Shown here piece by piece: positions 37,314 to 46,025 of a stretch of DNA of 64,000 bases. The position numbers and the translations under genes are program-made. The stretch is taken from NCBI RefSeq assembly GCF_900100165.1, contig NZ_FNEO01000002.1, positions 248,001-312,000 on the forward strand, read 5' to 3'. The notes beneath the pieces were generated by a model, which saw only the letters and a program-made list of their open reading frames with translations, did no database searches and had not been told where the DNA came from. Numbering within the stretch: the stretch's first letter is position 1; every line of letters begins with the position of its first letter. This stretch comes from Flavobacterium glycines. Its GTDB lineage: Bacteria; Bacteroidota; Bacteroidia; Flavobacteriales; Flavobacteriaceae.

Positions 37314-37916
37314 ATGAGTCTTTTTAGAAAACTTTTTGGTTCAAGTATTTCGCCATCAGATGAGGAAAAAGAAAGTCAGAATAACAACTTCTTTCCTGAT
37401 AACAACATTTCTGTTGACGAACGATTTATCTACAATTTCAAAAAAAATGGAGGTAAATTTTTATACTGTGAAAACAATCAGGAAGTAAAAGATCAATTTG
37501 AAAATATCTTAGAAGAAAACGATTGGTTTGAAACCGAAGTACTTTGTTACGACCCTAAACTTTTTTATCTTTTAGACGAAAACAAACTTCCTTACAACAA
37601 GCCTTCAAATCCTAAATTCTTACTATCCAGTTGTGAAAATTTAATTGCTGAAGAAGGCTCCATCCTTTTTTCATCAAAGCAAATCAAACAACACAAACCA
37701 AACGAATTACCCACTAACATCGTAGTTTTGGCCACAACCAGTCAAATTCTTGCTATGAAGAGTGACGGACTAAGCGCCATTAAAAAGAAATACGAAAGAG
37801 ATTACCCTACTAATATTACCGCTATTAAATATTTTGAAAAAGCGAAAGAAGAAGACTTTACTCAATACGGCAGTTCTGCTAAAAATCTTTATTTGTTGCT
37901 TTTAGAAGATCTTTAA
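37314..37916 (+). CDS. Stand-alone LUD-domain protein
   Basis: A 200-residue protein with a LUD (LutC/YkgG-type) domain from about residue 45 to 195 (EVLCYDPKLFYLL, FLLSSCENLIAEEGSILFSS, PTNIVVLATTSQILAM). Residues 1-40 are polar and of low complexity. It does not sit with LutA or LutB and ends one base before cdsA, so it belongs to a phospholipid operon with cdsA, psd and an acyl-CoA-binding protein. LUD proteins in lactate operons are subunits of lactate dehydrogenases; what a lone copy does here is unknown. No signal peptide or membrane segment. Confidence 0.85.
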   Translation: MSLFRKLFGSSISPSDEEKESQNNNFFPDNNISVDERFIYNFKKNGGKFLYCENNQEVKDQFENILEENDWFETEVLCYDPKLFYLLDENKLPYNKPSNPKFLLSSCENLIAEEGSILFSSKQIKQHKPNELPTNIVVLATTSQILAMKSDGLSAIKKKYERDYPTNITAIKYFEKAKEEDFTQYGSSAKNLYLLLLEDL

Positions 37917-37917
37917 A

Positions 37918-38808
37918 ATGAATGAAACCTTAAAAAGATCAATATCAGGTGCTATTTACATTATATTATTATTAGCTTCTATATTATTCTCTACCGAAAG
38001 TTTTTTTATTCTTTTCGGCATTTTTTTACTCATTGCTATTTATGAATTTTGCAATCTAACGCAAGTTAATAAAACACTTCCGTTAATTGCAGCCACGTTG
38101 CTATATACTACAATTACACTAATTAGTCATTACAACAAATTTACAACTACTGCAATCAATGAATATTTAGGAACTAATATTGAAATCACTGTAAACATCC
38201 AGCAACTTAATATTATTTTATTGGCAACTACTTTAGTAGTATCAGTAAAGTGTATTCTTTTTCTTTTTTATGATAGCGTTCAAACAATAAGTACTTCATC
38301 TAAATACTTATATCTTTTTGGCTACGTAACCTTACCATTTATTTTTATAACTAAAATTTCATTTGGTATAAAAGATTACAATCCAAAAATCATCATTGGG
38401 CTGTTTCTTTTAATTTGGACAAACGATACTTTTGCCTATATCGTTGGAAAATCCATTGGTAAACACAAACTACTCGAGCGCATTTCTCCTAAAAAAACAA
38501 TTGAGGGATTTTTCGGCGGCATTCTTTTTGCCATTTTTGCAGGTTACTTAATATCTAAATATTACATTAAACCAAAAAGTGAATTTAGCCAACAATCCAT
38601 CTTAATTTGGACTTCAATCGCAGCTATTGTTGGGATTTTTGGAACCATTGGCGATTTAATCGAATCTAAATTCAAACGTATTGCCGGTGTAAAAGACAGC
38701 GGAAACATCATGCCGGGTCACGGAGGTGTACTAGATAGACTGGATAGTGTTATATTTGTAGCACCAATTATATTTTTATTTTATCAAATTTTAAATTATG
38801 TTTCATAA
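37918..38808 (+). CDS. cdsA: Phosphatidate cytidylyltransferase CdsA
   Basis: Makes CDP-diacylglycerol from phosphatidate and CTP in the inner membrane, the branch point of phospholipid synthesis. The 296-residue protein has about eight hydrophobic helices and the full C-terminal CDS signature (SKFKRIAGVKDSGNIMPGHG, then GVLDRLDS) near residues 246-275. It starts one base after the LUD gene and overlaps psd by 11 bases, so expression is coupled. Confidence 0.96.
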   Translation: MNETLKRSISGAIYIILLLASILFSTESFFILFGIFLLIAIYEFCNLTQVNKTLPLIAATLLYTTITLISHYNKFTTTAINEYLGTNIEITVNIQQLNIILLATTLVVSVKCILFLFYDSVQTISTSSKYLYLFGYVTLPFIFITKISFGIKDYNPKIIIGLFLLIWTNDTFAYIVGKSIGKHKLLERISPKKTIEGFFGGILFAIFAGYLISKYYIKPKSEFSQQSILIWTSIAAIVGIFGTIGDLIESKFKRIAGVKDSGNIMPGHGGVLDRLDSVIFVAPIIFLFYQILNYVS

Positions 38809-39448
38809 AGAAGGAATCCCATCAATTTTTTTAGGATCAGTTTTTACCGTTGCAGTACTATTACTTGCAGATAAATTTATTGATATCAATTGGCTTAGAA
38901 TGCTGGTTCAGATATTCGCTTTTCTGGTTTTAATTATCATTTTACAATTCTTTAGAAACCCAAAAAGATCAGTAATTATAAATGAAAACCAAATTCTGGC
39001 TCCCGTTGATGGAAAAGTAGTGGTTATCGAAGAAGTTTACGAAGGAGAATACTTTAAAGACAAACGTTTACAGGTTTCTATTTTTATGTCGCCTATTAAT
39101 GTACACGTTACCAGATATGCAATGAGCGGAATTATTAAATTCAGCAAATACCATCCTGGTAAATTCTTAGTAGCCTGGCATCCAAAAGCAAGTGAAGAAA
39201 ACGAAAGAACTACCGTTGTCATTGAAAACAATACTTTTGGAGCTATTTTATACCGCCAGATTGCAGGAGCATTAGCGCGCCGTATCGTAAACTATGCCGA
39301 AGAAGGCATGCAGGTTATTCAGGGTACCGATGCCGGCTTTATTAAATTTGGTTCAAGAGTAGATTTATTTTTACCTTTAGGTACTCCTGTTGAAGTAGTT
39401 CTTAACCAAAAAGCAATTGGAGGAAAAACTATTATTGCAAAAAAATAA
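38798..39448 (+). CDS. psd: Phosphatidylserine decarboxylase, short type
   Basis: Converts phosphatidylserine to phosphatidylethanolamine. The 216-residue protein is the short archaeal/Bacteroidota form with two N-terminal membrane helices (about 10-50) and the self-cleavage motif FGSR near residue 186, where the serine becomes the pyruvoyl group. INVHVTR near 99 is also conserved. It overlaps the end of cdsA by 11 bases and its stop overlaps the next start by one base (TAATG). Confidence 0.95.
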   Translation: MFHKEGIPSIFLGSVFTVAVLLLADKFIDINWLRMLVQIFAFLVLIIILQFFRNPKRSVIINENQILAPVDGKVVVIEEVYEGEYFKDKRLQVSIFMSPINVHVTRYAMSGIIKFSKYHPGKFLVAWHPKASEENERTTVVIENNTFGAILYRQIAGALARRIVNYAEEGMQVIQGTDAGFIKFGSRVDLFLPLGTPVEVVLNQKAIGGKTIIAKK

Positions 39449-39708
39449 TGACTGAAAAAGATTTAGATACTCGATTTAACGAAGCGGTTGAAAAAGCCTC
39501 TAAAATGACTCAAGCATCTTTACCTCAAGATGTTCAGCTAAGACTCTATGCTTTTTACAAGCAAGCAACTATTGGCACTATGGAAATCAGACAAACATCT
39601 AATTTTCATTTAAGAGACGCTTTCAAAACGAATGCCTGGATGCAAATCAGCCATCTTTCAGCTGATGAAGCCAAAGAAAACTATATTGAAATCATTAATT
39701 CTCTTTGA
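39448..39708 (+). CDS. Acyl-CoA-binding protein
   Basis: An 86-residue all-helical protein of the ACBP family, which binds long-chain acyl-CoA in the cytoplasm. The four-helix pattern and the conserved LRLYAFYKQATIG (residues about 28-40) and AWMQISHLSADEAKENYIEI segments are clear. The start overlaps the psd stop. Its place in an operon with cdsA and psd suggests acyl-chain supply for phospholipid synthesis; ACBPs are common in eukaryotes but limited in bacteria. Confidence 0.93.
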   Translation: MTEKDLDTRFNEAVEKASKMTQASLPQDVQLRLYAFYKQATIGTMEIRQTSNFHLRDAFKTNAWMQISHLSADEAKENYIEIINSL

Positions 39709-39722
39709 AAAACACCCCATAC

Positions 39723-40499
39723 ATGAAAAAGATTTTCTTTACTTTAACAAGCCTACTTTTTTTAAGTTTTTTGATTTCATGTAATAATAAAAAACTGACT
39801 GAAGTAGTTGAAGTTCCTCTTCCTACAGCTCAAGAAAAAGTAACCCTTGGTTTCCCTGATGATGTAAAAGCAAACCCGGGTTCGTTTTTATTAGACAAAC
39901 TACCCTATTCGTATGACGCTTTAGCTCCAAGTATTTCACCATTAACACTGGAAGTGCATTATTCAAAGCATTATTTAACATATACGAACAACCTAAATGC
40001 AGCTATAGAAGGTACGGAATACGAAAATATGTCTATAGAAAATATCTTAGCTAAACTGGATGTTAACGACACCGAATTAAGAAATAACGCAGGAGGATTT
40101 TACAATCATTCCCTATATTGGAAGTCGATGGGACCTAAAGGCGGAGGAACTCCTAAAGACACCATTGCTGTAGCAATCGACAGAGATTTTGGTTCTTTTA
40201 ATGAGTTCAAAACTGCTTTTATACAGGAAGCAAGTTTGCAATTTGGCTCGGCTTGGGTTTGGTTAATCGTTGACAAAGCAGGAAAACTTAAAATCACCAG
40301 TTCTCAAAACCAGGACAATCCTTTAATGAGAAATGCAGCTGTTCCGGGAACTCCTATACTTGCCTTAGATCTTTGGGAACACGCCTATTATCTAGGTTAT
40401 CAATACCGCAGAAAAACGTACATCGATTCCTTTTTTAATGTAATTAACTGGGATAATGTAAATGAAAATTACAAAAATTCATTTATCAAGAAATACTGA
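39723..40499 (+). CDS. Lipoprotein superoxide dismutase, Fe/Mn family
   Basis: Removes superoxide. The 258-residue protein has a lipoprotein signal (MKKIFFTLTSLLFLSFLISC, Cys20) in front of a complete SodA/SodB domain (about 55-258), so it acts outside the cytoplasm. Metal ligands: His in LEVHYSKHYLTY, His in GGFYNHSLYW, Asp and His in DLWEHAYYLGYQYR. The motif NQDNPL with Gln-Asp leans to the manganese or cambialistic type. A TTG 18 bp upstream is in frame but the ATG at 39723 gives the proper signal peptide. It starts 14 bp after the acyl-CoA-binding protein gene and ends the operon, followed by a terminator. Confidence 0.92.
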   Translation: MKKIFFTLTSLLFLSFLISCNNKKLTEVVEVPLPTAQEKVTLGFPDDVKANPGSFLLDKLPYSYDALAPSISPLTLEVHYSKHYLTYTNNLNAAIEGTEYENMSIENILAKLDVNDTELRNNAGGFYNHSLYWKSMGPKGGGTPKDTIAVAIDRDFGSFNEFKTAFIQEASLQFGSAWVWLIVDKAGKLKITSSQNQDNPLMRNAAVPGTPILALDLWEHAYYLGYQYRRKTYIDSFFNVINWDNVNENYKNSFIKKY

Positions 40500-40527
40500 T
40501 TTGTCTTTCGTAACAAATTAAAAAAAT

Positions 40528-40565
40528 GCCGACACTTACAGCTAATGTACTAGTCGGCTTTTTTA
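40528..40565 (+). terminator. Terminator after superoxide dismutase
   Basis: GCCGAC (40528-40533) pairs with GTCGGC (40553-40558), with a 19-nt loop and a T run behind. Confidence 0.75.
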
Positions 40566-40632
40566 TTAGTCACAAATGCTGCTTAGATCTTAAATCTGTC
40601 TTTCCAAAATCATAAATAAATAGTAATATTTA

Positions 40633-40661
40633 TTGGGTTTGTTTCCTTTTTCATAAATTTG
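40633..40661 (+). promoter_or_regulatory. Bacteroidota-type promoter for the OstA-like gene
   Basis: TTG (40633-40635), 18 bp, then a perfect -7 box TAAATTTG (40654-40661). The predicted transcription start is only about 10 nt before the TTG start codon at 40678, which supports that start and implies a very short leader. Confidence 0.6.
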
Positions 40662-40677
40662 ACAAAAATATACACCC

Positions 40678-42309
40678 TTGAATAAATCACTATTTTTCAT
40701 CTGTTTTAGTTTGTTTTTAATTACTTCAATAAAAGTAAACGCACAAACACCTAAAAAAATAATTGTTGAACATTCTGATTTCGCCGATGTTAACCAAGTC
40801 GAAATGCCGGATGCTTTCTTACTAACCGGAAACGTAGTAGTAAACCATGACGGAGCGGTGTTAAGTTGTAACAAAGCCTATTATTTTCAAAAAGAAAATT
40901 ATATCAAAGCCTTTGGAAATGTCCAACTTGTTCAAGGAGACACGCTTTATTTAAACAGCAAATATGCCGAATACAATGGAAATGTAAAAAAGGCTTTTGC
41001 TACAGGAGATGTAGTTATGACTTCACCTGATGCTACACTAAAAACAGATACCATTAATTTTGATCGTAATACCCAAGAGGTCTTTTATAACACAAAAGGT
41101 GTTATAACCAACAAAGAAAATACACTTGAAAGCAATTCAGGTAAATACTTTGTTGCTGAAAAGAAATTTCAATTTTTAACCGCTGTAACCATAACAAACC
41201 CTAAGTATGTTATTAAATCCAACCACTTGGATTATTACAGTAATTCCGGACACTCCTACCTATTAGGGCCTTCAACAATTACAAGCAAAAACAATCACAT
41301 CTATACTGAAAAAGGTTTTTATGACACCAAAAAAAATCTGGCGCATTTCCTTCGAAAATCGTACATTAAATATGATGACCGTCTGATAGAAGGAGACAGT
41401 TTGTACTATGACAGAAATAAAGAATTTGCTTCAGCAACACGAAATGTAAAAATTACTGACTCCATCAATAAAGGAATTGTAAAAGGACATTATGCCGAAA
41501 TTTTCCAAAAGAAAGATTCAATGTTTGTAACCAAAAGAGCCGTTGCTATCAATTTTGTAGAAAATGACTCGGTTTACATTCATGGAAAAAAACTGATGGT
41601 AACCGGAAAAGAGGGAGACAGAATTATCAGAGCCTTCAACAATGTCCGTTTCTACAAAACCGATATGAGCGGAAAATGCGACTCGATACATTCCAGCACT
41701 AAAACAGCCCTCACAAAACTAATTGGCAATCCAATACTATGGAATGGCGAAAGCCAAATCACGGGTGATATAATGCATCTCATTGGCGATAAAAAAACGC
41801 AAAAACTAGACTCACTAAAGGTGCTCAGTAATACCTTTATCATTTCCAAAGACACCTTAGGTACAGGTTACAATCAAATAAAAGGAGCTAATCTTTTAGG
41901 TAAATTTAAAGACGGAAAACTCCATGATGTTGACATTATAAAAAATGCCGAAGTAATTTATTATATGCGCAACGACGACAAAGAACTTATTGGTATCAAT
42001 AAAAATGTAAGCAGTAAAATCAGCATTCTTTTTGATAAAAATACCATTGAAACCATTACTTTTTTTCAACAAGTTGACGGAGACATTTATCCTGAAGAAG
42101 AACTCAATGAATACGACAGGAAATTCAGAGGATTCAAATGGCGGGCAGATGAAAGAATAAAATCTAAAGACGATATCTTTCCTGAAGAAGAAAATCAATA
42201 CAATGAGAAAATGATTGAGGCAACCAAAAAGGACGAAGCCAAACCGAATGTCCCTATGAAAATCCGAAAAGAAACCTTGAATTACGATAAGAAGAAGAAA
42301 AAGAAGTAA
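40678..42309 (+). CDS. Exported OstA/LptA-like lipopolysaccharide transport protein
   Basis: A 543-residue secreted protein (signal MNKSLFFICFSLFLITSIKV, then NAQ) with repeated OstA/LptA beta-jelly-roll units: FLLTGNVVVNHDGAVLSC near residue 47, AFATGDVVMTSPDATLKTD near 103 and similar strands to about 330. Such proteins form the periplasmic bridge carrying lipopolysaccharide to the outer membrane. The C-terminal 100 residues are highly charged and lysine-rich. The start is TTG; the next ATG in frame is inside the domain, and a signal peptide is only obtained from the TTG. Bacteroidota LPS export proteins differ from E. coli LptA in size, and this long form is typical there. Confidence 0.85.
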   Translation: MNKSLFFICFSLFLITSIKVNAQTPKKIIVEHSDFADVNQVEMPDAFLLTGNVVVNHDGAVLSCNKAYYFQKENYIKAFGNVQLVQGDTLYLNSKYAEYNGNVKKAFATGDVVMTSPDATLKTDTINFDRNTQEVFYNTKGVITNKENTLESNSGKYFVAEKKFQFLTAVTITNPKYVIKSNHLDYYSNSGHSYLLGPSTITSKNNHIYTEKGFYDTKKNLAHFLRKSYIKYDDRLIEGDSLYYDRNKEFASATRNVKITDSINKGIVKGHYAEIFQKKDSMFVTKRAVAINFVENDSVYIHGKKLMVTGKEGDRIIRAFNNVRFYKTDMSGKCDSIHSSTKTALTKLIGNPILWNGESQITGDIMHLIGDKKTQKLDSLKVLSNTFIISKDTLGTGYNQIKGANLLGKFKDGKLHDVDIIKNAEVIYYMRNDDKELIGINKNVSSKISILFDKNTIETITFFQQVDGDIYPEEELNEYDRKFRGFKWRADERIKSKDDIFPEEENQYNEKMIEATKKDEAKPNVPMKIRKETLNYDKKKKKK

Positions 42310-42396
42310 GTAATCAGATTACAGAAAGCAATTAGCCGAAGGCAGATTTCAGATTAATAAAATGCTGTAAACTTTGCGATAAAAAAACAAAAAAAC

Positions 42397-43593
42397 GTGA
42401 ATAACGACTTCATAAAATACCAGGCACAAACATCTCCTTACCCACTGGGAATGGAAGTTTCACATGCCATAGGCTCTTATATCTACGACACCAATAATAA
42501 AAAATACCTGGACTTTGTTGCCGGAGTTTCGGCCTGCACTTTAGGTCACCAACCTCCAAGAGTTAATCAGGCAATAAAAGATCAATTGGACAAATATTCG
42601 CACGTTATGGTTTACGGCGAATATTCACAAAGTCCGGCAGTGGAATATTGCAAATTGATGGCTTCACTCCTGCCTGAACCTTTAAACAAAACTTATTTAG
42701 TCAACTCAGGAACGGAAGCCATTGAAGGTTCTTTAAAACTAGCTCGCAGAGTTACCGGAAGAAGCCAATGGATATCCTGTTATAATGCCTATCATGGAAA
42801 CACTATGGGTTCGATGAGCGTAATGGGATTTGAAGAACGCAAACAAGCTTTTCGCCCGCTGATTCCCGACGTTGATTTTATCACCTTTAACAACGAAGCC
42901 GATTTAGAAAAAATAACTACTAAAACAGCAGGCGTTTTACTAGAAACAATTCAGGGTGGTGCCGGATTTATTGAGCCTCAAAATGATTACCTGAAAAAAG
43001 TACGCGAACGCTGTACCGAAGTGGGTGCTATGTTAATTCTGGACGAAATTCAGCCTGGTTTTGGGAGAACCGGAAAATTATTTGGTTTCCAAAACTATGA
43101 TATTGTCCCTGATATTGTTGCCATGGGGAAAGGTATGGGAGGCGGAATGCCTGTAGGTGCTTTCACCGCATCCTCGGCAATGATGGACTTATTAACCGAA
43201 AACCCCAAATTAGGTCATATTACAACCTTTGGCGGACATCCTGTCATTGCGGCAGCCTGCCTGGCTACTTTGAAAGAAATAACTGAAACCGATCTAATGC
43301 AGGAAGCTTTGGAAAAAGAAAAACTTTTCAGATCACTTTTGGTACACCCTTTGATACAGGAAGTTAGAGGAAAAGGATTGATGCTGGCTGCTATGACTGC
43401 AACTGCTGAAATCACGAATGAAGTTATTTTAAAATGTCAGGACAAAGGATTGATATTATTCTGGTTACTCTTTGAAGGATGCGCTATCAGAATTACACCT
43501 CCTTTAACCATTTCTAACGAAGAAATACGTGAAGGATGTAACATAATGCTAACAGTGATGGATGAAATTCAGAAGTCAGGCAGCAGAATTTAG
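42397..43593 (+). CDS. Class III (acetylornithine-type) aminotransferase
   Basis: PLP-dependent aminotransferase of 398 residues. It shows LDFVAGVSACTLGHQPPRV near residue 37, NSGTEAIEGSLKLARR near 103, YHGNTMGSMS near 131, the LDEIQPGFGRTG segment near 212 with the cofactor Asp, and the Schiff-base Lys in AMGKGMGGGMPVG near 245. Class III members include acetylornithine, ornithine and 4-aminobutyrate aminotransferases; the donor is not identifiable here and there are no arginine genes nearby. The start codon is GTG, confirmed by the family N-terminus. Confidence 0.88.
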   Translation: MNNDFIKYQAQTSPYPLGMEVSHAIGSYIYDTNNKKYLDFVAGVSACTLGHQPPRVNQAIKDQLDKYSHVMVYGEYSQSPAVEYCKLMASLLPEPLNKTYLVNSGTEAIEGSLKLARRVTGRSQWISCYNAYHGNTMGSMSVMGFEERKQAFRPLIPDVDFITFNNEADLEKITTKTAGVLLETIQGGAGFIEPQNDYLKKVRERCTEVGAMLILDEIQPGFGRTGKLFGFQNYDIVPDIVAMGKGMGGGMPVGAFTASSAMMDLLTENPKLGHITTFGGHPVIAAACLATLKEITETDLMQEALEKEKLFRSLLVHPLIQEVRGKGLMLAAMTATAEITNEVILKCQDKGLILFWLLFEGCAIRITPPLTISNEEIREGCNIMLTVMDEIQKSGSRI

Positions 43594-43603
43594 ATTCCAG
43601 AAT

Positions 43604-43641
43604 CAATTTGATATTGACATTGCAATTTGATATTGCTATTG
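43604..43641. repeat. Tandem 19-bp repeat
   Basis: Two adjacent 19-bp units beginning CAATTTGATATTG (43604-43622 and 43623-43641) differ at two positions. They lie just beyond the aminotransferase stop. Similar AATATCAAATTG-type repeats are common between Flavobacterium genes. Confidence 0.75.
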
Positions 43642-43746
43642 AGATTCTTTGTTAATTAAATTGTTCACAATAATTCATTTTTTTCTTCTATAATAAACCG
43701 AATGATGCCTAACTTTAAACTAGGCCAAATTCTAAAAACAGAAAGT

Positions 43747-45144
43747 ATGCAACTCAGCGACGAAGAAGAAGATTATAACTTATCTCTATCCAAATTTGAG
43801 TCTATGTTAAAAACTAACAAAGTACTCTTTTTTGACTCTGAAGAATTTGAAGAAATTATACTTCATTATCTCGATACAGGTAAGGCTGCATTAGCGAAAA
43901 AAGCGCTAAAACTGGCATTGGACCAACACCCTAAGTCTACCGGCTTAAAACTCGTTCAGGTTGAAATGCTGGTTTATGATGATAAATTGGATATAGCCGA
44001 GAAATTACTCAATGAACTGTATGCCATAGAACCGCATAATGAAGAAATTTATATTCAAAAGGCTAACATTTACTCTAAAAGAGACCAACATGAAAAAGCC
44101 GTTGAATTACTAAAAATTGCTTTACAATACACCGATGATTATGCCGATGTGTATAATTTAATTGGAATGGAATACTTGTTCATGGATAATTTAGAAGCAG
44201 CCAAAGAAAGCTTTATAAAATGTCTGGAAGAAGATCCTGAAGATCAATCCGCCTTATACAATGTAGTTTATTGCTATGAATTTCTGGATCAAAATAACGA
44301 AGCAATAACTTTTTTAGACGAGTATATAGAGAAAAACCCATACAGTGAAATTGCATGGCATCAAAAAGGACGTTTGCATTATGGTTTGAAAGATTATGAA
44401 AATGCCATTCGTGCCTTTGAATACGCTACACTTATTGACGATGAATTCCTGGGTGCTTTTATGGAAAAAGCCAAGGCATTAGAACGCTTAGGGAAATATG
44501 ACGAAGCTATTGAAAATTACAATAGAACCATCGAATTAGAAGATGCTACCTCTTATGCCCTGCTTCGAATAGGTAAATGTTATGAAAAATTAGGTAACAA
44601 AGTTTTAGCACTTAAATTCTATAACGAAACTGTTCATGAAGATCCCTTATTAGACAAGGGCTGGATTGCTATTACCGACTTCTATTTACGTGAACAAAAC
44701 TTTCAAAAAGCCTTGTTTTTTGTAAACAAAGCTTTAGCTATTGACAATCAAAATCGATTGTACTGGAAAAGATATGCTTCTATCAACAAACAAATGAACT
44801 TCTTTGAAGAAGCTGAATTTGGTTATCGAAAAGCAGTCGAATTTGGGGATACTGAATTAGACACCTGGTTATTCTGGGTGGACATCCTTCAATTTTTAGG
44901 TGAATTTGAAAGTGCAATACACACCTTATTACAAGCCGGAGATTATTACCCTGAAGAAAATGAAATCGAATACCGTTTGACTGGGCTTTATTTTATGATT
45001 CACGACGATAGAAAAGCTAAAATTCATTTAAGCAATGCCCTCCGATTGAATTTTGACAACTATATCCTGATTGAAGACCTATTTCCTGTAGTTTGGGAGA
45101 AAAAAATGGTGCAGAATTATATTGAAAAACACAACAAACAATAA
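43747..45144 (+). CDS. Tetratricopeptide repeat protein
   Basis: A cytoplasmic protein of 465 residues made almost wholly of TPR helical pairs (for example AEKLLNELYAIEPHNEEIYI, AKESFIKCLEEDPEDQSALY, AIRAFEYATLIDDEFLGAFM, AIENYNRTIELEDATSYALL). It likely acts as a scaffold for other proteins; no partner can be named. An ATG 45 bp upstream is in frame; I prefer the MQLSDEEEDYNLSLSKFESM start because the added 15 residues look less conserved, but the longer form (43702) is possible. It overlaps aroE by one base (TAATG), so the two are co-expressed. Confidence 0.88.
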   Translation: MQLSDEEEDYNLSLSKFESMLKTNKVLFFDSEEFEEIILHYLDTGKAALAKKALKLALDQHPKSTGLKLVQVEMLVYDDKLDIAEKLLNELYAIEPHNEEIYIQKANIYSKRDQHEKAVELLKIALQYTDDYADVYNLIGMEYLFMDNLEAAKESFIKCLEEDPEDQSALYNVVYCYEFLDQNNEAITFLDEYIEKNPYSEIAWHQKGRLHYGLKDYENAIRAFEYATLIDDEFLGAFMEKAKALERLGKYDEAIENYNRTIELEDATSYALLRIGKCYEKLGNKVLALKFYNETVHEDPLLDKGWIAITDFYLREQNFQKALFFVNKALAIDNQNRLYWKRYASINKQMNFFEEAEFGYRKAVEFGDTELDTWLFWVDILQFLGEFESAIHTLLQAGDYYPEENEIEYRLTGLYFMIHDDRKAKIHLSNALRLNFDNYILIEDLFPVVWEKKMVQNYIEKHNKQ

Positions 45145-45893
45145 TGACCAAAAATTCAAAAAAGCGCTTCGGACTACTGGGGCGCAATATCAGTTATTCC
45201 TTTTCAAAAGGACATTTTACAACAAAATTCGAAAAAGAAAAACTTCAGAACTACACCTATGAAAATTTTGATATTCAGGAAATCAGCGCATTTCCTGAAA
45301 TCATCAAAAATACCGACCATTTGAGTGGTTTAAATGTTACTATTCCCTATAAAGAAGATGTAATACCCTATTTAGACAAGCTTTCTAAAAAGGCTAAAAA
45401 AATTGGTGCTGTAAACACCATCAAATTCACCAAAAAAGGCAAATTAAAAGGCTACAACACCGATTACTTTGGTTTTTTAAAATCCTTAGAACCTTTGTTA
45501 AAACCGCATCATAAAAAAGCGCTGATTCTAGGAACCGGAGGCGCTTCAAAAGGAGTCGCTTTTGCATTGGAAGAATTAGGCATCGAATACCTTTTTGTTT
45601 CCAGAAAAGCTTCCGAAAAAGCCATTGATTACAGCCAAATCAATACCGAAACGTTCAAAGAATACCAAATCATTATCAATTCAACACCAATAGGCACCAG
45701 CCCAAATATAGAAGCCTGTCCTGAGATTCCTTATGAATTATTTACCGATAAGCACATTGCTTACGACTTAATCTACAATCCGGCTGAAACCCAATTTTTA
45801 AAAAATGCCAAAGCACGTGGCGCTCAAATAAAAAACGGTTTAGACATGCTTATTTTTCAAGCCGAAAAAGCCTGGGAAATTTGGAACAAATAA
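45144..45893 (+). CDS. aroE: Shikimate dehydrogenase
   Basis: Reduces 3-dehydroshikimate to shikimate with NADPH in the aromatic amino-acid pathway. The 249-residue protein has the shikimate site SYSFSKGHF near residue 14, NVTIPYKE near 60 with the catalytic Lys, GAVNTIKF near 85, GYNTDYFGF near 100 and the nucleotide motif LGTGGASKG near 124. The N-terminal segment differs from the usual SLSPxxHN by having SYSFSKGHF, as in other Bacteroidota. It is coupled to the TPR gene upstream. Confidence 0.94.
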   Translation: MTKNSKKRFGLLGRNISYSFSKGHFTTKFEKEKLQNYTYENFDIQEISAFPEIIKNTDHLSGLNVTIPYKEDVIPYLDKLSKKAKKIGAVNTIKFTKKGKLKGYNTDYFGFLKSLEPLLKPHHKKALILGTGGASKGVAFALEELGIEYLFVSRKASEKAIDYSQINTETFKEYQIIINSTPIGTSPNIEACPEIPYELFTDKHIAYDLIYNPAETQFLKNAKARGAQIKNGLDMLIFQAEKAWEIWNK

Positions 45894-45926
45894 ATTACTT
45901 TTTAAAAGTTACCCATAACTACACTT

Positions 45927-45971
45927 CGGGTATAATTGTAAATTTTACATTAAAAATTACAGTTATACCCG
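45927..45971. promoter_or_regulatory. Long hairpin between aroE and the SGNH esterase gene
   Basis: A 15-bp arm starting CGGGTATAA (45927-45941) and its complement ending TTATACCCG (45957-45971) pair at 14 of 15 positions around a 15-nt loop. There is no T run on either side, so it is not a standard terminator. It is 55 bp before the esterase start and could be an operator or an RNA structure. Confidence 0.5.
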
Positions 45972-46025
45972 ATTTGGCATTATTTATGAGTCAAAGCATT
46001 AAAAAATCATTTTTTACAATAACTT

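Noticed and set aside
37314..37916. Possible second LutC
   Set aside because: It lacks LutA and LutB neighbours, has a different N-terminus and is in a phospholipid operon; called a stand-alone LUD protein instead.
40590..40874. Minus-strand frame of 94 codons over the start of the OstA-like gene
   Set aside because: It overlaps the promoter and signal peptide of a clear gene and shows no recognisable domain.
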